From Microthyrium microscopicum (taxonomy: Eukaryota; Ascomycota; Dothideomycetes; Microthyriales; Microthyriaceae), in contig MU004233.1 in NCBI GenBank assembly GCA_010405405.1, positions 2,575,882 through 2,639,881 on the forward strand: a stretch of DNA of 64,000 nt, written 5' to 3'. The translations under genes and the position numbers were made by a program. Numbering within the stretch: the first letter of the stretch is position 1; each line of letters opens with the position of its first letter. The notes beneath the pieces were generated by a model. That model worked only from the letters and a program-made list of their open reading frames with translations. It was not told the DNA's origin and made no database searches. Below are positions 34,456 to 44,511 of this stretch, one piece after another.

Positions 34456-35756
34456 TCAAATGATTACTGAAATATCGTCTTCTGTCGGAGCATCTTGTTC
34501 TTCATATCTATACACAGGAACCCAACCTTTGTAGAGAAGTTGTAATCGTTCGAGCTCTTTCTTCATGGTCTTCCGCGTAAACTTGGGCGTATTATCAATC
34601 GAGTTTTTCTGGCCCAGCAACGCTGGAATTTTGAAGAACTCTTCCAGTGATGGAGCTGTTTTATTTCCCTGCGCGGTAGTACTTTGCATTTGCGTCCCAA
34701 TGCGATTCCGCATTTCTTCAAGGGCCTCCCTATGCTTCTGGGCCAGAGGGTCTTCCTCTTTTTGGCGAGGTGGAATCAGCAAGCGAACCATGATGGTGAA
34801 TGCGACACTAAATAGCTGATATGTGACCTCTCTGGCCCGGTAAATCTGGGTCAGATTTACAGGATTGCGGTTGATTTGTCCCACAATGACAACTTCGCAG
34901 AACGAGCGTATGCATAGCAGAGGGATGACAAACAAACAACGGGCCATGTACTGTAGAAGCCAAGTCAGCAATATATATCCAACTTGACTCAAGGTTCTCA
35001 CCGTGATATAGTATTCATCATGTTGATTCTCGGCAGAACCAATGTAGCTTTTGTAATCAGACGAAACATAAATCATAGCTATCGTCGTCCAGCAGAACTC
35101 CACCGCAGTGAAAGTAACGTCAAATGCGCTTCTAGCATTCGCAATAGATGCAATAGCTTTCAGGTCAGAAAATGAAAGCCAAGTAAGAGATAAAGACAAG
35201 AGCTCAATCCACTGATAGAGTCCTAGAAATAACATGATAAAGGCAATTATCGTCCCAGGGAGGAATGTAGGAGCGTCAATATCCATATACCGGTATCTTC
35301 CTATCAGTCTCCAGATTCCCCATAACATAAAGACGTCGGATAGGACTTTGAAAATCGACAATATGGAGTCTGCAAGCATATAACTGGCAGTCACTGTCTG
35401 AGCGAGCTCTCGAACTAAACAATCCGTCCAGATCCACAGTGACCAGCTAATCCGTTGTAAGCAATCAGACACAGTGAGTACGCAATAAACAGTGCTCACA
35501 TCGACAGTAATATGAGGCCAGTGTCAAGCGTCCATATTTCCTTCCAGTGCTTTGTTCGAAAGGTGAAATACACATAAGTGAAGGTAATTTGACACGTCGC
35601 AGCCAGGGAGTTGAATATCAACATTCCGATCCCTGGACGTATCGTCCCCATTGGTACTTGGTATAGTCCCTTCATTTGACGGTAGGCCGAGGCACTTTGG
35701 GTGGTTGTTGAAAATGTCAAGATTCTAAATACAACTCTAGCAATAGCTACTACGAG
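34456..35756 (-). CDS. unknown fungal multi-pass membrane protein, first exon missing
   Basis: Exons 35500-35756, 35002-35446 and 34456-34950 encode 398 residues with about seven hydrophobic segments, among them TIIAFIMLFLGLYQWIELL and FSVAFTIMVRLLIP, then a cytosolic tail of about 115 charged residues. Intron 1 is GTGAGC to TTAG (53 nt); intron 2 is GTGAGA, CTGAC, TACAG and exactly 51 nt, so reading through it stays open. The first exon shown begins after a TAG acceptor at 35757 with LVVAIARVVFRILTF and has no Met, so a start exon lies upstream that I could not place. The N-terminal ARVVFRI block recalls RTA1-like lipid-stress proteins, but the HEWxxYxFD motif of that family is absent. Function unknown. 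Confidence 0.65.
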
Positions 35757-36642
35757 CTACATGATCGATTAAAAGTCGGGCAATGTCGTCCTTCGTAATT
35801 TTGACTTCTTGTAATCATTACTTAAGGCGATACGAAGAGGTCCGTAGAAGTTTGACCTACCTAATGCTTTGTGTTCAACTAAAAGCGGGCGGCAGATTGG
35901 TGAAACGTGTAAAAGAGCTCGACTTGAGGCCGGTCCCTTCCTTTTCAAGTGATCGTATCATTAGCCGGAAAGACTGAACTTGTAATGCATGTCTTAGTAC
36001 ATGCATAATCATTGAAAGTGGGGATATGCACTATAGTTCTTGGTTCAGCCTGACGACAAGTCGTCCGGCCGGGTTATGGACTAAGTGAAGCACAGCTGAA
36101 TTCTGCCTCACTATTTCTGCATCCAGCTTTGAATATCCTAGCTCTGGAACAAGAACAGTCTACTCATTTGCGTCATCTTTTCGCAGACTGCTTTTACAAG
36201 ACCAACTTCCAGCGGGATCAGAAGATTGAGCCTGTTTAATGCCAGAACTTAATTTCCCCCCAATGTGGTTTCTATGTTGCAAAAAACATGTCAGCAGGGC
36301 CAAACTCACAGACAGGAAATTCTACGTAGTTCATTCAACGGGCCGACGAAGTAATTGGGACGCTTACATGAAGTATTATGTCTACCATATGCTACGATCT
36401 ACCACCTGGTACCGCCTTTCCCACTAAAGTCATGAAGGTACACATAGTACATCGAATACGATGGAATTTGTGGCATCTTTGGTTTAGCAACACTGGTGGT
36501 GGATATCAGCGACCTTGATGAGGTTGTGTCGTCTGTTTACTTAGCAAGATATCACCCAAGCTGGTATCGTTCTCATTGGGGATAGAATTTTTGCCTTTTG
36601 TTTTTGCTGGCGGTTCCATGTAAGAAAGAACCACCTTGCTTC
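35757..36642. other. gene-free stretch holding a missing start exon
   Basis: 886 bp. The first exon of the membrane-protein gene must lie here. A perfect 8-bp inverted repeat, ATGCATGT and ACATGCAT with a 6-nt spacer, is at 35985-36006. No other feature is seen. Confidence 0.4.
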
Positions 36643-38149
36643 TCATAGTACAGGATACACCTCACAAGGTACGATTGCTCTCTTAGAGTTGAGATCCAGC
36701 CGACCATCTCCAACTTTCTCAAGGCCAGGAAGTACAACCAAGTCCACAGTGACGATACTGCCTTTGTTTGTGTTCCCATCTTCACAGTCTTGGTATTCGT
36801 CTCCAATTTGTACTGACTGATCTGGCTGCGGAATAATTAGTTGGAGCCTAGCTGGATGAATGCCGAATTGTAAAGCAATCTGAAAGGCCAAGGCAGTAAT
36901 ATGATCGACCTCTTCGCGCAAGGTCTCTCGCAGGTTACCTCCCGAGAGCTGAACGACTCCAGAGAGGAATCGCATAATCTTTTCAGAAGCATCGGATCTA
37001 TTTTTCTCACTGAGACGACGTATACCAAAGTAGCCAGAGCTATTCTTATTACTGATTCTCGAGTTGATGCGTTGGAAGAGAGCAGCCCGCCACGTATTTG
37101 CTGTTGTCTCTCGACTGTATGCTGATAGATCAGTTGCGCTTCCATTGGCTGCTTAAAGGACAATTAGTATATAGCTGCAGAATGAGCGGACTTGTGCCTT
37201 ACTCGGTGTGTTGTTACCATCTAGAAGATTTTGGAATGTCTCATGAATAGTGAAAACTTGCCGCTTTGCTTCTCCAGTGCCAAAGGCGCCAAAGCCAAAA
37301 GGCGCTGAGAAGAAGTGCTCGACTAATATTGACCAGATGCGTCCTCTCAAGAAGAACCTTGATCGCCCTCCTTCAACGCGACCAAGGAAGCCAGTGGGAT
37401 CTAACTCGTTACCGAGCCTCTGACCATGGCGAATTAACAACTCAGAATGCTGTGCGGCAGTAAGTTCCTCAACTTGACGTTGCAACTCGCGAAATTGGAG
37501 TTTTAGCTTGTCATCAGGCCAATAGTCGTTATCCTTTTGGTTGACTAATAGTTGTGAGATCAGATTGTCGACTTCGTTCTTGTGATCACGATCCTTTGTT
37601 ACGATGGTACTTTTATGGTTTGCATCCATCTTCATGCGTGTACTTTCATGATTGCTCTTCATTGACGATACTATCGCGGAATGCTCTTGTGACATGTCGG
37701 AGACTTGTTTGTCGTGATCTTTTTTGGCTTTTCTAGTTTCGCTATCGTGTTTCTTCTGGATGGCATCCTGCAGTTGATTAGTGCATAATCCAAGCAGCTG
37801 TCGTGACATTGGAGTATATATGCAGAGAGTAGCCTGCAACAACGAAACTTACCGCATTGCGGATGTCAGTATTCAACTGATCAATTTTTTGCTTCGCTTC
37901 TTTGATAGTCCGATCTCTGGAAGATAGCTCATCTGCTAGCCTACGCTTTTCTCTCAATAATGCTCGAGTGAAGTCGAACAAATCCTCTAGTAGATCCCCA
38001 GATAATCCACCCTGGATCGGGTATACACCGTCCTGGTTTCGGTGCATGAACTTGCTGATATTGTTGCCATAACGATTATGGACGCTATCAGCTGCATTGC
38101 GAGCAATCATTTGCTCATCGCGACTGAGAAACATATCCCTGAATACCAT
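36643..38149 (-). CDS. unknown coiled-coil protein with histidine-bearing 11-residue repeats
   Basis: Exons 37853-38149, 37203-37767 and 36643-37148 give 455 residues. Introns are GTAAGT...CTGCAG (85 nt) and GTAAGG...AGCAG (54 nt), in phase. The first 99 residues end in a charged helix (LLREKRRLADELSSRDRTIK). Residues about 103-165 form six 11-residue units with His at 106, 117, 128, 139, 150 and 161 and hydrophobic residues often at +4 and +7. Then come YWPDDKLKLQFRELQRQVEE (WPDD at 182-185), RSRFFLRGRIWSILVEHFF and a C-terminal globular part with IALQFGIHPARLQLIIP. The WPDDKLKLQFRELQ segment recurs, in my recollection, in uncharacterised Pezizomycotina proteins. No membrane or catalytic motif is seen. 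It is divergent from the Hsp70-like gene, 461 bp away. Confidence 0.8.
37572..37760 (-). repeat. six hendecad (33-nt) repeats in the coiled-coil gene
   Basis: Protein units such as KKDHDKQVSDM, SQEHSAIVSSM, KSNHESTRMKM, DANHKSTIVTK and DRDHKNEVDNL share His at position 4 and an acidic or amide residue before it in five of six. The spacing of core residues (0, 4, 7, 11) is that of an 11/3 coiled coil. The DNA copies are much diverged. Confidence 0.8.
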
Positions 38150-38610
38150 AGTCAGATCTTTTCGGCGATGAGATCCTCAAAAAAGTTCCAAAGCGATTTC
38201 GACTTTAGAGTCTGAATCTTGGGGGTCTATCAGACGTCAAGTCAAACTTTGATGAAGAGCTGGCTGCAAGGCGTTTTCAAGCTCAGGACTAAGGGGTTAT
38301 GGCCGCCTATTGAAATAAAATACAAACCGGTATAAACCTCAGCCTGATCATTTCTTGGATTATGCATGTTATGATGCAGATCAGTACTTAGCGTACTTGG
38401 CTACTTGCGACGTGGCTCAGCCTTCTCCAATGTCAGGAAGTCAGCCTGATGAAGTTCAGAAGAAGCAAAGTACTTTTGACCCCAGTAGGAACCTTAGAGT
38501 GCATAGTGCAGGTCCTATCGCTACTGGTCATTCGTCCTGACTCAAGATAAATGACTGAAGCTGTGTCGAGCATCACTTTACCTCAACTAACTTTCGAACC
38601 TTTCGTATCT
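38150..38610. promoter_or_regulatory. shared divergent promoter, coiled-coil gene / Hsp70-like gene
   Basis: About 460 bp between two start codons facing away from each other. An alternative in-frame start of the Hsp70-like gene at 38551 would shorten it to about 400 bp. No heat-shock element (nGAAn inverted array) stands out. Confidence 0.5.
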
Positions 38611-41038
38611 ATGGCCGATATTGATGCACAAACGGACAATGGGCCACGGATTGTACTAGGAATCGACTATGGAACAACGTTCACGGGTTTGTAACTGATA
38701 AACATGGCTCTGTTATGTACTAACAATGTCATCAGGTCTTGCGTGGATGCAGACCACAGGACATGACAGTCCAGGTATAAGCAACATCAACACATACCGA
38801 TCATGGCCTGCAAAGGATGCTCCAAAAGTGCCATCAGCAAAGTCATATTCCAAGGCGGAAGGAAGGTCTAGGAATTGGGGATATGATATTGATGATAAGG
38901 CTATCGTGATGCGCGTAAGTGTTGAGTGTACTGTCCATGAAGCGCGATGGGAGACATCGAGTGTCAGGCGTGATGAGCATTGCTCGCTGACAGCCTTCCC
39001 CTGAATCTTTGCTGACAGCCTTCCCAGTGGACCAAACTTGAGCTTGAGCCTAAAGAACATCTCCGCGAGGAATTGGCTATTCTCCAAGAACTCGTAAAAG
39101 GATTGGAACTTGTCAAAAACATAAGGACGAATCCTTTGTCAGGCGCAACGGCCGACGTTCCAGTACACGTATCTAAAAGCTCCGAAGATATCGTTCGAGA
39201 TTATCTGCGTGATGTAGCCAGAGAGTGGTATCAACACGTACGAGCTCAGGGACAGTACATCTTCAATCGAGTCCCACTGGATATAGTTATCACTCACCCA
39301 GCAGTAAGTTACAACCTAATCTTTTGATCAATCCTCTAATGTCACAAAGTCTTGGTCATACGAAGCACGAAACAAGACGTATAGAGCAGTGCGCTCTGCG
39401 TTTTCGAAGGTCATGTTTCCTACTTTGCGAAATGTTTCGTTTGTATCGGAGCCAGAGGCCAGTGCTTTGACTCTGGTTCAAGACCTGCTCTCAAAAGATC
39501 GAAACTCTTTCATACCCGGAGAGAGCTTTGTCCTTTGCGACGCTGGTGGTGGCACAGTTGTAAGTCTCCCGTGACAGGATTGCGGTTCTGCATATCTAAT
39601 GTCTTGATAGGATCTGGTTTCCTACAGAATTGACCGAATTGAGCCGTTGAAACTCACCCGAGTGGGTACAATTTCAGGCTCCAAAGGTAAGATGGCCTTG
39701 TGGAAACTCACATTTCTTGACGACACTCACTCTGGTCTTGAGTTTATACTAACGAATTCGATCTACAGTGGGGGCCATCTTCGTCGATCGGGCGTTCCTG
39801 GAATGGGCAGATGTTAGACTCAAAAACCTAAATCTCGCTCCAAGTGATTACGGAAACGGCGGACACTTTGCGATCACACCGGCCGGGAAAGCATTCCTTG
39901 ACAGATTCGAAAGAATCAAGCATGCTTTCAATGGGACAGGAGGTGGAGAGGTTCAGCTTCCTCGCGGCACTGAAGTGGAGGAAGCATATCAAGAGAGTTG
40001 TGCTAGCGGCGTGCTCACTTTGACTAAGTACGTATTTTATACTTGCAACTTTGCTATGCTGACGCATGTTTAGAGAGGATGTTAGCGGAATGTTCGAAAA
40101 GAGTGTAAGAGGCACTGTAGAATTGATTGCTCGACAAATTGTTCTCGTAGAACAAGAGGAGTATGATGGGGAGAGGTGTGATGTCAAGGTGAGTTTGAAT
40201 GCCCCAAGCAGGTCGCCCGGTATGCTAATTAATTCGAAGAACATATTCCTGTCAGGTGGTTTTGCAGAAAGCCCGTATTTATACCAGCAGGCCAAAGACT
40301 TTGCTGACACAAAAGCAATCGATTTACAGAGAGCTGATGATTGGTAAGTCGGCCTAGACTTAGCACACAGGTTTGGACTAACCAAGACTTGTAGCTGGAG
40401 CGCTGTCGTTAGAGGAGCAGTACTCAAAGGTATGGGCGTAGGGGCAGATCTTCCAGAACGAGTCAAAGAATGCCCAAGGCACTACGGCATATGTGTTTCA
40501 GATGTATTCGCGGCTTGGAAATACGATGGTACAGATACTGTGAAGAACACCTATAACGCCTCGCAGATGGTACACCATCAGGTCTCGTGGCTTATCAAGA
40601 AAGGTGACGTGATACTTCCAGACAAAGCTATCAAAGCCAAGCTGCGAGTGGTTTGTCAGTTTACAGACAGTCACGTCAAGGCCGGCGAGACTGTTCGAGT
40701 TATATTTGCCGCCACCAACCAAGCTAGTCCATCTAGGAATTTGCCTGATCTTCCAATCGGTAAGTTGTCAAATCCAGAATGAGGTTGAACTAACAAAATC
40801 TGTAGATAAGAATGAGGTGGTTTCTTTAGACGTTGACCTCAGTAAGCTTCCTAGAAACAAAGAGTGTAAAATGGAGAGAGCAGAAGGAAGAGGAAAGTAC
40901 TACCAGGTGAATCTCGTTGCAGAGCTAGAAGTCAGACATCGAGTGACGGCGAGATTGATGCTGGGAGATACAGTATTGGCTAAGCATACTACAACTCTGA
41001 ATGGGAGTAATCAGGGCACCACTAGAGTAGCTCCTTAA
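38611..41038 (+). CDS. HSPA12-like divergent Hsp70 ATPase
   Basis: Ten exons: 38611-38686, 38736-38914, 39028-39303, 39350-39559, 39611-39686, 39769-40027, 40074-40188, 40240-40343, 40395-40759, 40806-41038; 630 residues, all phases consistent. The actin-type nucleotide fold is intact: GIDYGTTFTGLAW (phosphate 1), LDIVITHPASWS, VSEPEASAL, LCDAGGGTVDLVSYRI (phosphate 2) and IFLSGGFAESPYLYQQ (adenosine). The C-terminal part does not have the canonical Hsp70 substrate domain or EEVD, as in animal HSPA12 and the expanded Hsp70-like families of Pezizomycotina. Target unknown; cytosolic by lack of signal. An in-frame ATG at 38551 would add 20 residues. It ends 44 bp from the oxidoreductase gene, tail to tail. 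The many introns distinguish it from the intron-poor neighbours. Confidence 0.9.
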
Positions 41039-41082
41039 ATATCTATAACTGAAATATACTCTCTTTATGACTAATTAGAATG

Positions 41083-42226
41083 TTAGATGTTCTGGACCTT
41101 GACTACGACTTTACCCTTTGCACGTTGACTGGCCATCCGTTCGTATGCCTACATCAATTTAAATGGTTAGATCTGGTAAGAATGCGGTGACTCGAGGCGA
41201 GGTTGCTTACCTGTAGAGCATCTTCCATCTCGTATACTTTGTCAACCGCAACGATCAACTTGTCTTCTTCAATAAGCTTCGCTAGGTACTGTCTCGTCTT
41301 CTGATCTGGGTTTGTTTGTTGGAAGATGTAAGTTCTAGGTGTTCCACCCAGAAGCCGCGGCCATAGACTATTTTTTGCTGCACACCATAAGCCCTTTACT
41401 ATTCCTTCCATGGCTCCAACATTGACGAATTTTCCATCTGCTTTGAGAAAGCCCGGACTATTCTGGAAGAGCTCATCTGTGCCTATCGTATCCAGAATAA
41501 CATCGAACGGCTCTGAACCATATTTTTCGGAGAGATAGGTATGCAGCGGAGCATGCACACGGTAGTCGATGACCTGGATTTTCGAAGTAAGCAATAATTT
41601 ACAAGGATAAAGGCGCGAAAACCAACCTCATCAGCGCCTAGCTTCTTTACCAGATCAAAGTTTTCCCCTGCTCCAGTTGCTACAACATATGCTCCCTCAG
41701 CCTTTGCAATCTGAAGCGCTAGAGTACCCACTCCGCCACTGCCTCCATTGACAAACACCCTACTCCCTTTCTTGATCCCTGCAGTCCGTACCATCAGTGC
41801 TGCGGTTTGCCCATTCCCATCTAGTGATGCTGCCTCTGCAAATCCAAATGCTGTTGTTTGCGGCATCTGTAGCACATGAATGGCAGGCAGCATGACGTAC
41901 TCGGCTAGTGTGCCTGTGCCATGGAGGAGAAATGTTGAGATTGGAACTGAGCCAAACGCTCTAGTGCCGGGGGTAAATTCTGCTGGCGCATCAGGTCCAG
42001 CGAGTTCGATGATGCCAGAAAAGTCAAGTTCGGGGATGTATGGACGTGACAGCAGAGGGAGCGAGGGAAAGACCTTGATGGCGTGTGAGATGCCTGGAGT
42101 TAGCGCAGAGTGTGATACTTTGATGAGCAGATTGGATCTAGTAGGAGACGAAGGCTTCGACAGGTCCGTTTCCAATTTGAGAACCACTGATGGCGGTCCG
42201 CGAGTACGAAATGTCCAGGCGCGCAT
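41083..42226 (-). CDS. zinc-less MDR oxidoreductase (quinone reductase-like)
   Basis: Exons 41627-42226, 41211-41573 and 41083-41148 give 342 residues. The N-terminal GroES-like fold has SRPYIPELDFSGII and AEYVMLP; the Rossmann part has KKGSRVFVNGGSGGVGTLAL followed by QIAKAEGAYVVAT, the medium-chain dehydrogenase/reductase nucleotide site. VDKVYEMEDALQ-AYERMASQRAKGKVVVKV is the normal family ending, restored by the last 22-codon exon. Catalytic and structural zinc-binding Cys/His sets are absent, which places it with the quinone oxidoreductase / enoyl reductase branch that reduces enones or quinones with NADPH. Relatives include yeast Ast1/Yim1-type proteins. The substrate cannot be told. 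Introns are 53 nt (GTTGGT...CCAG) and 62 nt (GTAAGC...GTAG). Confidence 0.9.
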
Positions 42227-43213
42227 TGTGATGGAAATGATGCGAAGCGACTTTCAAAAACTCGTGGAGCTCACTGTGACCCAAATCCTCAAAGATTGGT
42301 ATATTTTATTGAAGGCTGTAACATAAACATCAGATGGCTACTCTACTACTTCTTGTCAACTTCTCCGACCTGTCCGACTTGTCCGAGTTGCCCAATCGTT
42401 GAAGCATCCACCCCCTGAAATTCTAACATGTGGCGGTGCGGTTTGCTCAGCCACAGGAGATTTTCCATTCATCGGGCCCAGCTCATGAACTCCTAAGTTC
42501 TTAAGAGTTCTGTCTGTCAAAGTAAACTTCTATGTAGTACTCACTCCTGAACTTAGAGTGAAAATAGTTTGTCTATTCCACTCTATGATAGCAGTTGATG
42601 CAATCGTAAGCTGAAGAACACTCACATGTTCGAAACAGAAAGCACGATGTGCTCCATCGTACTATAATCAAAGAACTGATTAGCTGCTAGACATTGTATT
42701 GCTTTGGGAACCGCTCTATTGCGACATCATACAAAATATCAATTCCAAGTGCATCAACTGGCCAACCCTCGCAAGGTTGACTTCCCCACATGCAGCCCAA
42801 GCCAGCCTGATGCATATCCGCCTTGTTTGCTAGAGTGCCAAATGAGCTAAAGTAAGCTTCAATGCAGCTGTTGTCTCGGTCAGTAACCTCGAGTTCAATT
42901 GGAGATATTAATGGCCAAAGTATGGGGCAATTGGTCCTCATGCTACAAACCGTTTGCGGTGGAAAATCAAGGATAGAAATGACTAAAGACTCTTCCCACT
43001 CTTCGCTAGCGTTCTTTTCAGCCTGATGGCATGCATGCGATATCGTTCTTTAGATTCAGCCTGACGAAAGTATCGAAAACATTGGAGTCCCCGCATGCCA
43101 CGAACTGAATGCCGTGGCAGTATGTCTTTGACTCCTTGGGTCACTAAGCGTGCTCAAATACAATACGGGAAACTTGATTGAGCAGACTGTATTCTTCCTC
43201 TTGCTCATGCATC
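42227..43213. other. mostly gene-free stretch with one doubtful small ORF
   Basis: 987 bp. A minus-strand frame at 42687-42941 (84 codons) contains ADMHQAGLGCMWGSQPCEGW and PVDALGIDILYDVAIERF, which looks protein-like in composition but matches nothing I know, and a TTTGTAG just before its ATG could be a splice acceptor. A short repeated CCGACTTGTCCGA-type run lies near 42367-42390. Otherwise nothing. Confidence 0.35.
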
Positions 43214-44156
43214 ATGGAAGCGTGGCACTTCTTCAATTATACAGTTCAAAGCCCACTCATCTCCCTCCTCTATACCACCGAGCGTTGGAATCTAGCACCA
43301 TTTCCTGCCAACCTTGCAGCAACTTCCTCTCACTTTAGCAATCTTTCGACTCCAAACGGCTCCATCCAGGCCTGGACACTTCCCTACTCGCCATCTGAGC
43401 AGTGGTCTACTCTTCCCGAAGGTTGGACAGCCGACGGCCCAGACCAGAACATAAACAGCGACCCCCTCACCATCACCAACACCACATACATTTGCTCAAC
43501 GCCTCACAACAACAGCTGCCTCATCCTAATCGAAGGCATCGGAGCCAACACAATCGGACCAACCCACAGCTCCATAACATCACTCACCCACGGCCTCGGA
43601 TTCCTCTTCGCCCTCATCTTCGCCACCCTCTTCACGATCATGGGCTCCAAAAACAGCAAACTACCACAACCAGAAATGGCACACCACGAAGCCATCCGCA
43701 CCAACTACACACCCGCCCCAGTGGCCAGACACGTCTCCACAGCACCACCACCCCATCAACAACAACCCCCCCCTCCCAAACGCCAGTCCACCATCCAACA
43801 ACCCCAAGAGTACAAAGGCGTCTCACCCAACTCCCTAACCTCCGAAATCGCCCACTGCGCCAGCCTACTCCGCGAACTATATGCCCTAGATCTCAGGTAA
43901 GCCTCCATTCCCCCGTCTTCAAAATCACAACAAATCGTTAACCAACACCAGCATATGGGGCATGCAGAACTGTGTCCGCGACGAAATCCCCCGCCGGCAA
44001 ACAATGGAGCGCAAAGCCAACGCGCTATTTCGCGAAATCCGGCGCATGACCGGAGAATGGCGCGCAAGCGTTGGATCACGCTGGAGTATGGAGGATCGGC
44101 AGGCGGTGGAGACGATTTGGCGGGCGGTGCATGAGCATCCAGAGACGAGATATTGA
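43214..44156 (+). CDS. unknown single-pass membrane protein with glycosylated N-terminal side
   Basis: Exons 43214-43896 and 43952-44156 (55-nt intron, GTAAGC, GTTAAC, CCAG) give 295 residues. The first about 110 residues have several N-glycosylation sequons (NYT, NLS, NGS, NTT, NNS) and two Cys, and a hydrophobic beginning without a clear cleavage site. One membrane helix, LTHGLGFLFALIFATLFTIM, lies at about residues 125-145. After it comes a basic GSKNSK, a Pro/Gln-rich linker (HQQQPPPPKRQ) and a helical cytosolic part with IAHCASLLRELYALDLS and IWGMQNCVRDEIPRR. Topology would be N-out, C-in. The ATG at 43214 is the first in frame. I do not recognise the family. Confidence 0.68.
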
Positions 44157-44511
44157 CACAGACGAGAAGAGATGCTGAGGGGAGCGAGATATCAAAAGAG
44201 GAAGGAACAAGTAGAAAGCGACAACGAACGAATGCATTAGAAATATCTACAAGCGTGTGCACCGTAAACGTCGCGAACATGCAAATCTATCAACCAGACT
44301 TTGCAAAATTAGCTACTAAGAATAAAAAAAACCTATTCTCATACCCGCCCGCTTGAAATGCTATTGTGTTTATACAACACTGAAAAGACAGCCATGATGA
44401 ACGGTGGTATATACACGAGATCTGTGCCGTCCAAATGCCAAAAAAGGAGAATGCTCTGTGCATCGATTACTCTTCGATGATACGAGCCATACGTCGGAAA
44501 CAAAGGCGCCA
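44157..44511. other. convergent intergenic stretch
   Basis: 355 bp between two 3' ends; only frame shadows are present. Confidence 0.45.

Noticed and set aside
35985-36006. Perfect 8-bp inverted repeat as terminator or binding site
   Set aside because: Short palindromes of ATGCAT type are expected by chance in this composition; no supporting context.
43402-43941. A 179-codon His/Arg/Pro-rich frame
   Set aside because: It is an alternate frame of the CCA-rich exon of the membrane protein; composition is explained by that.
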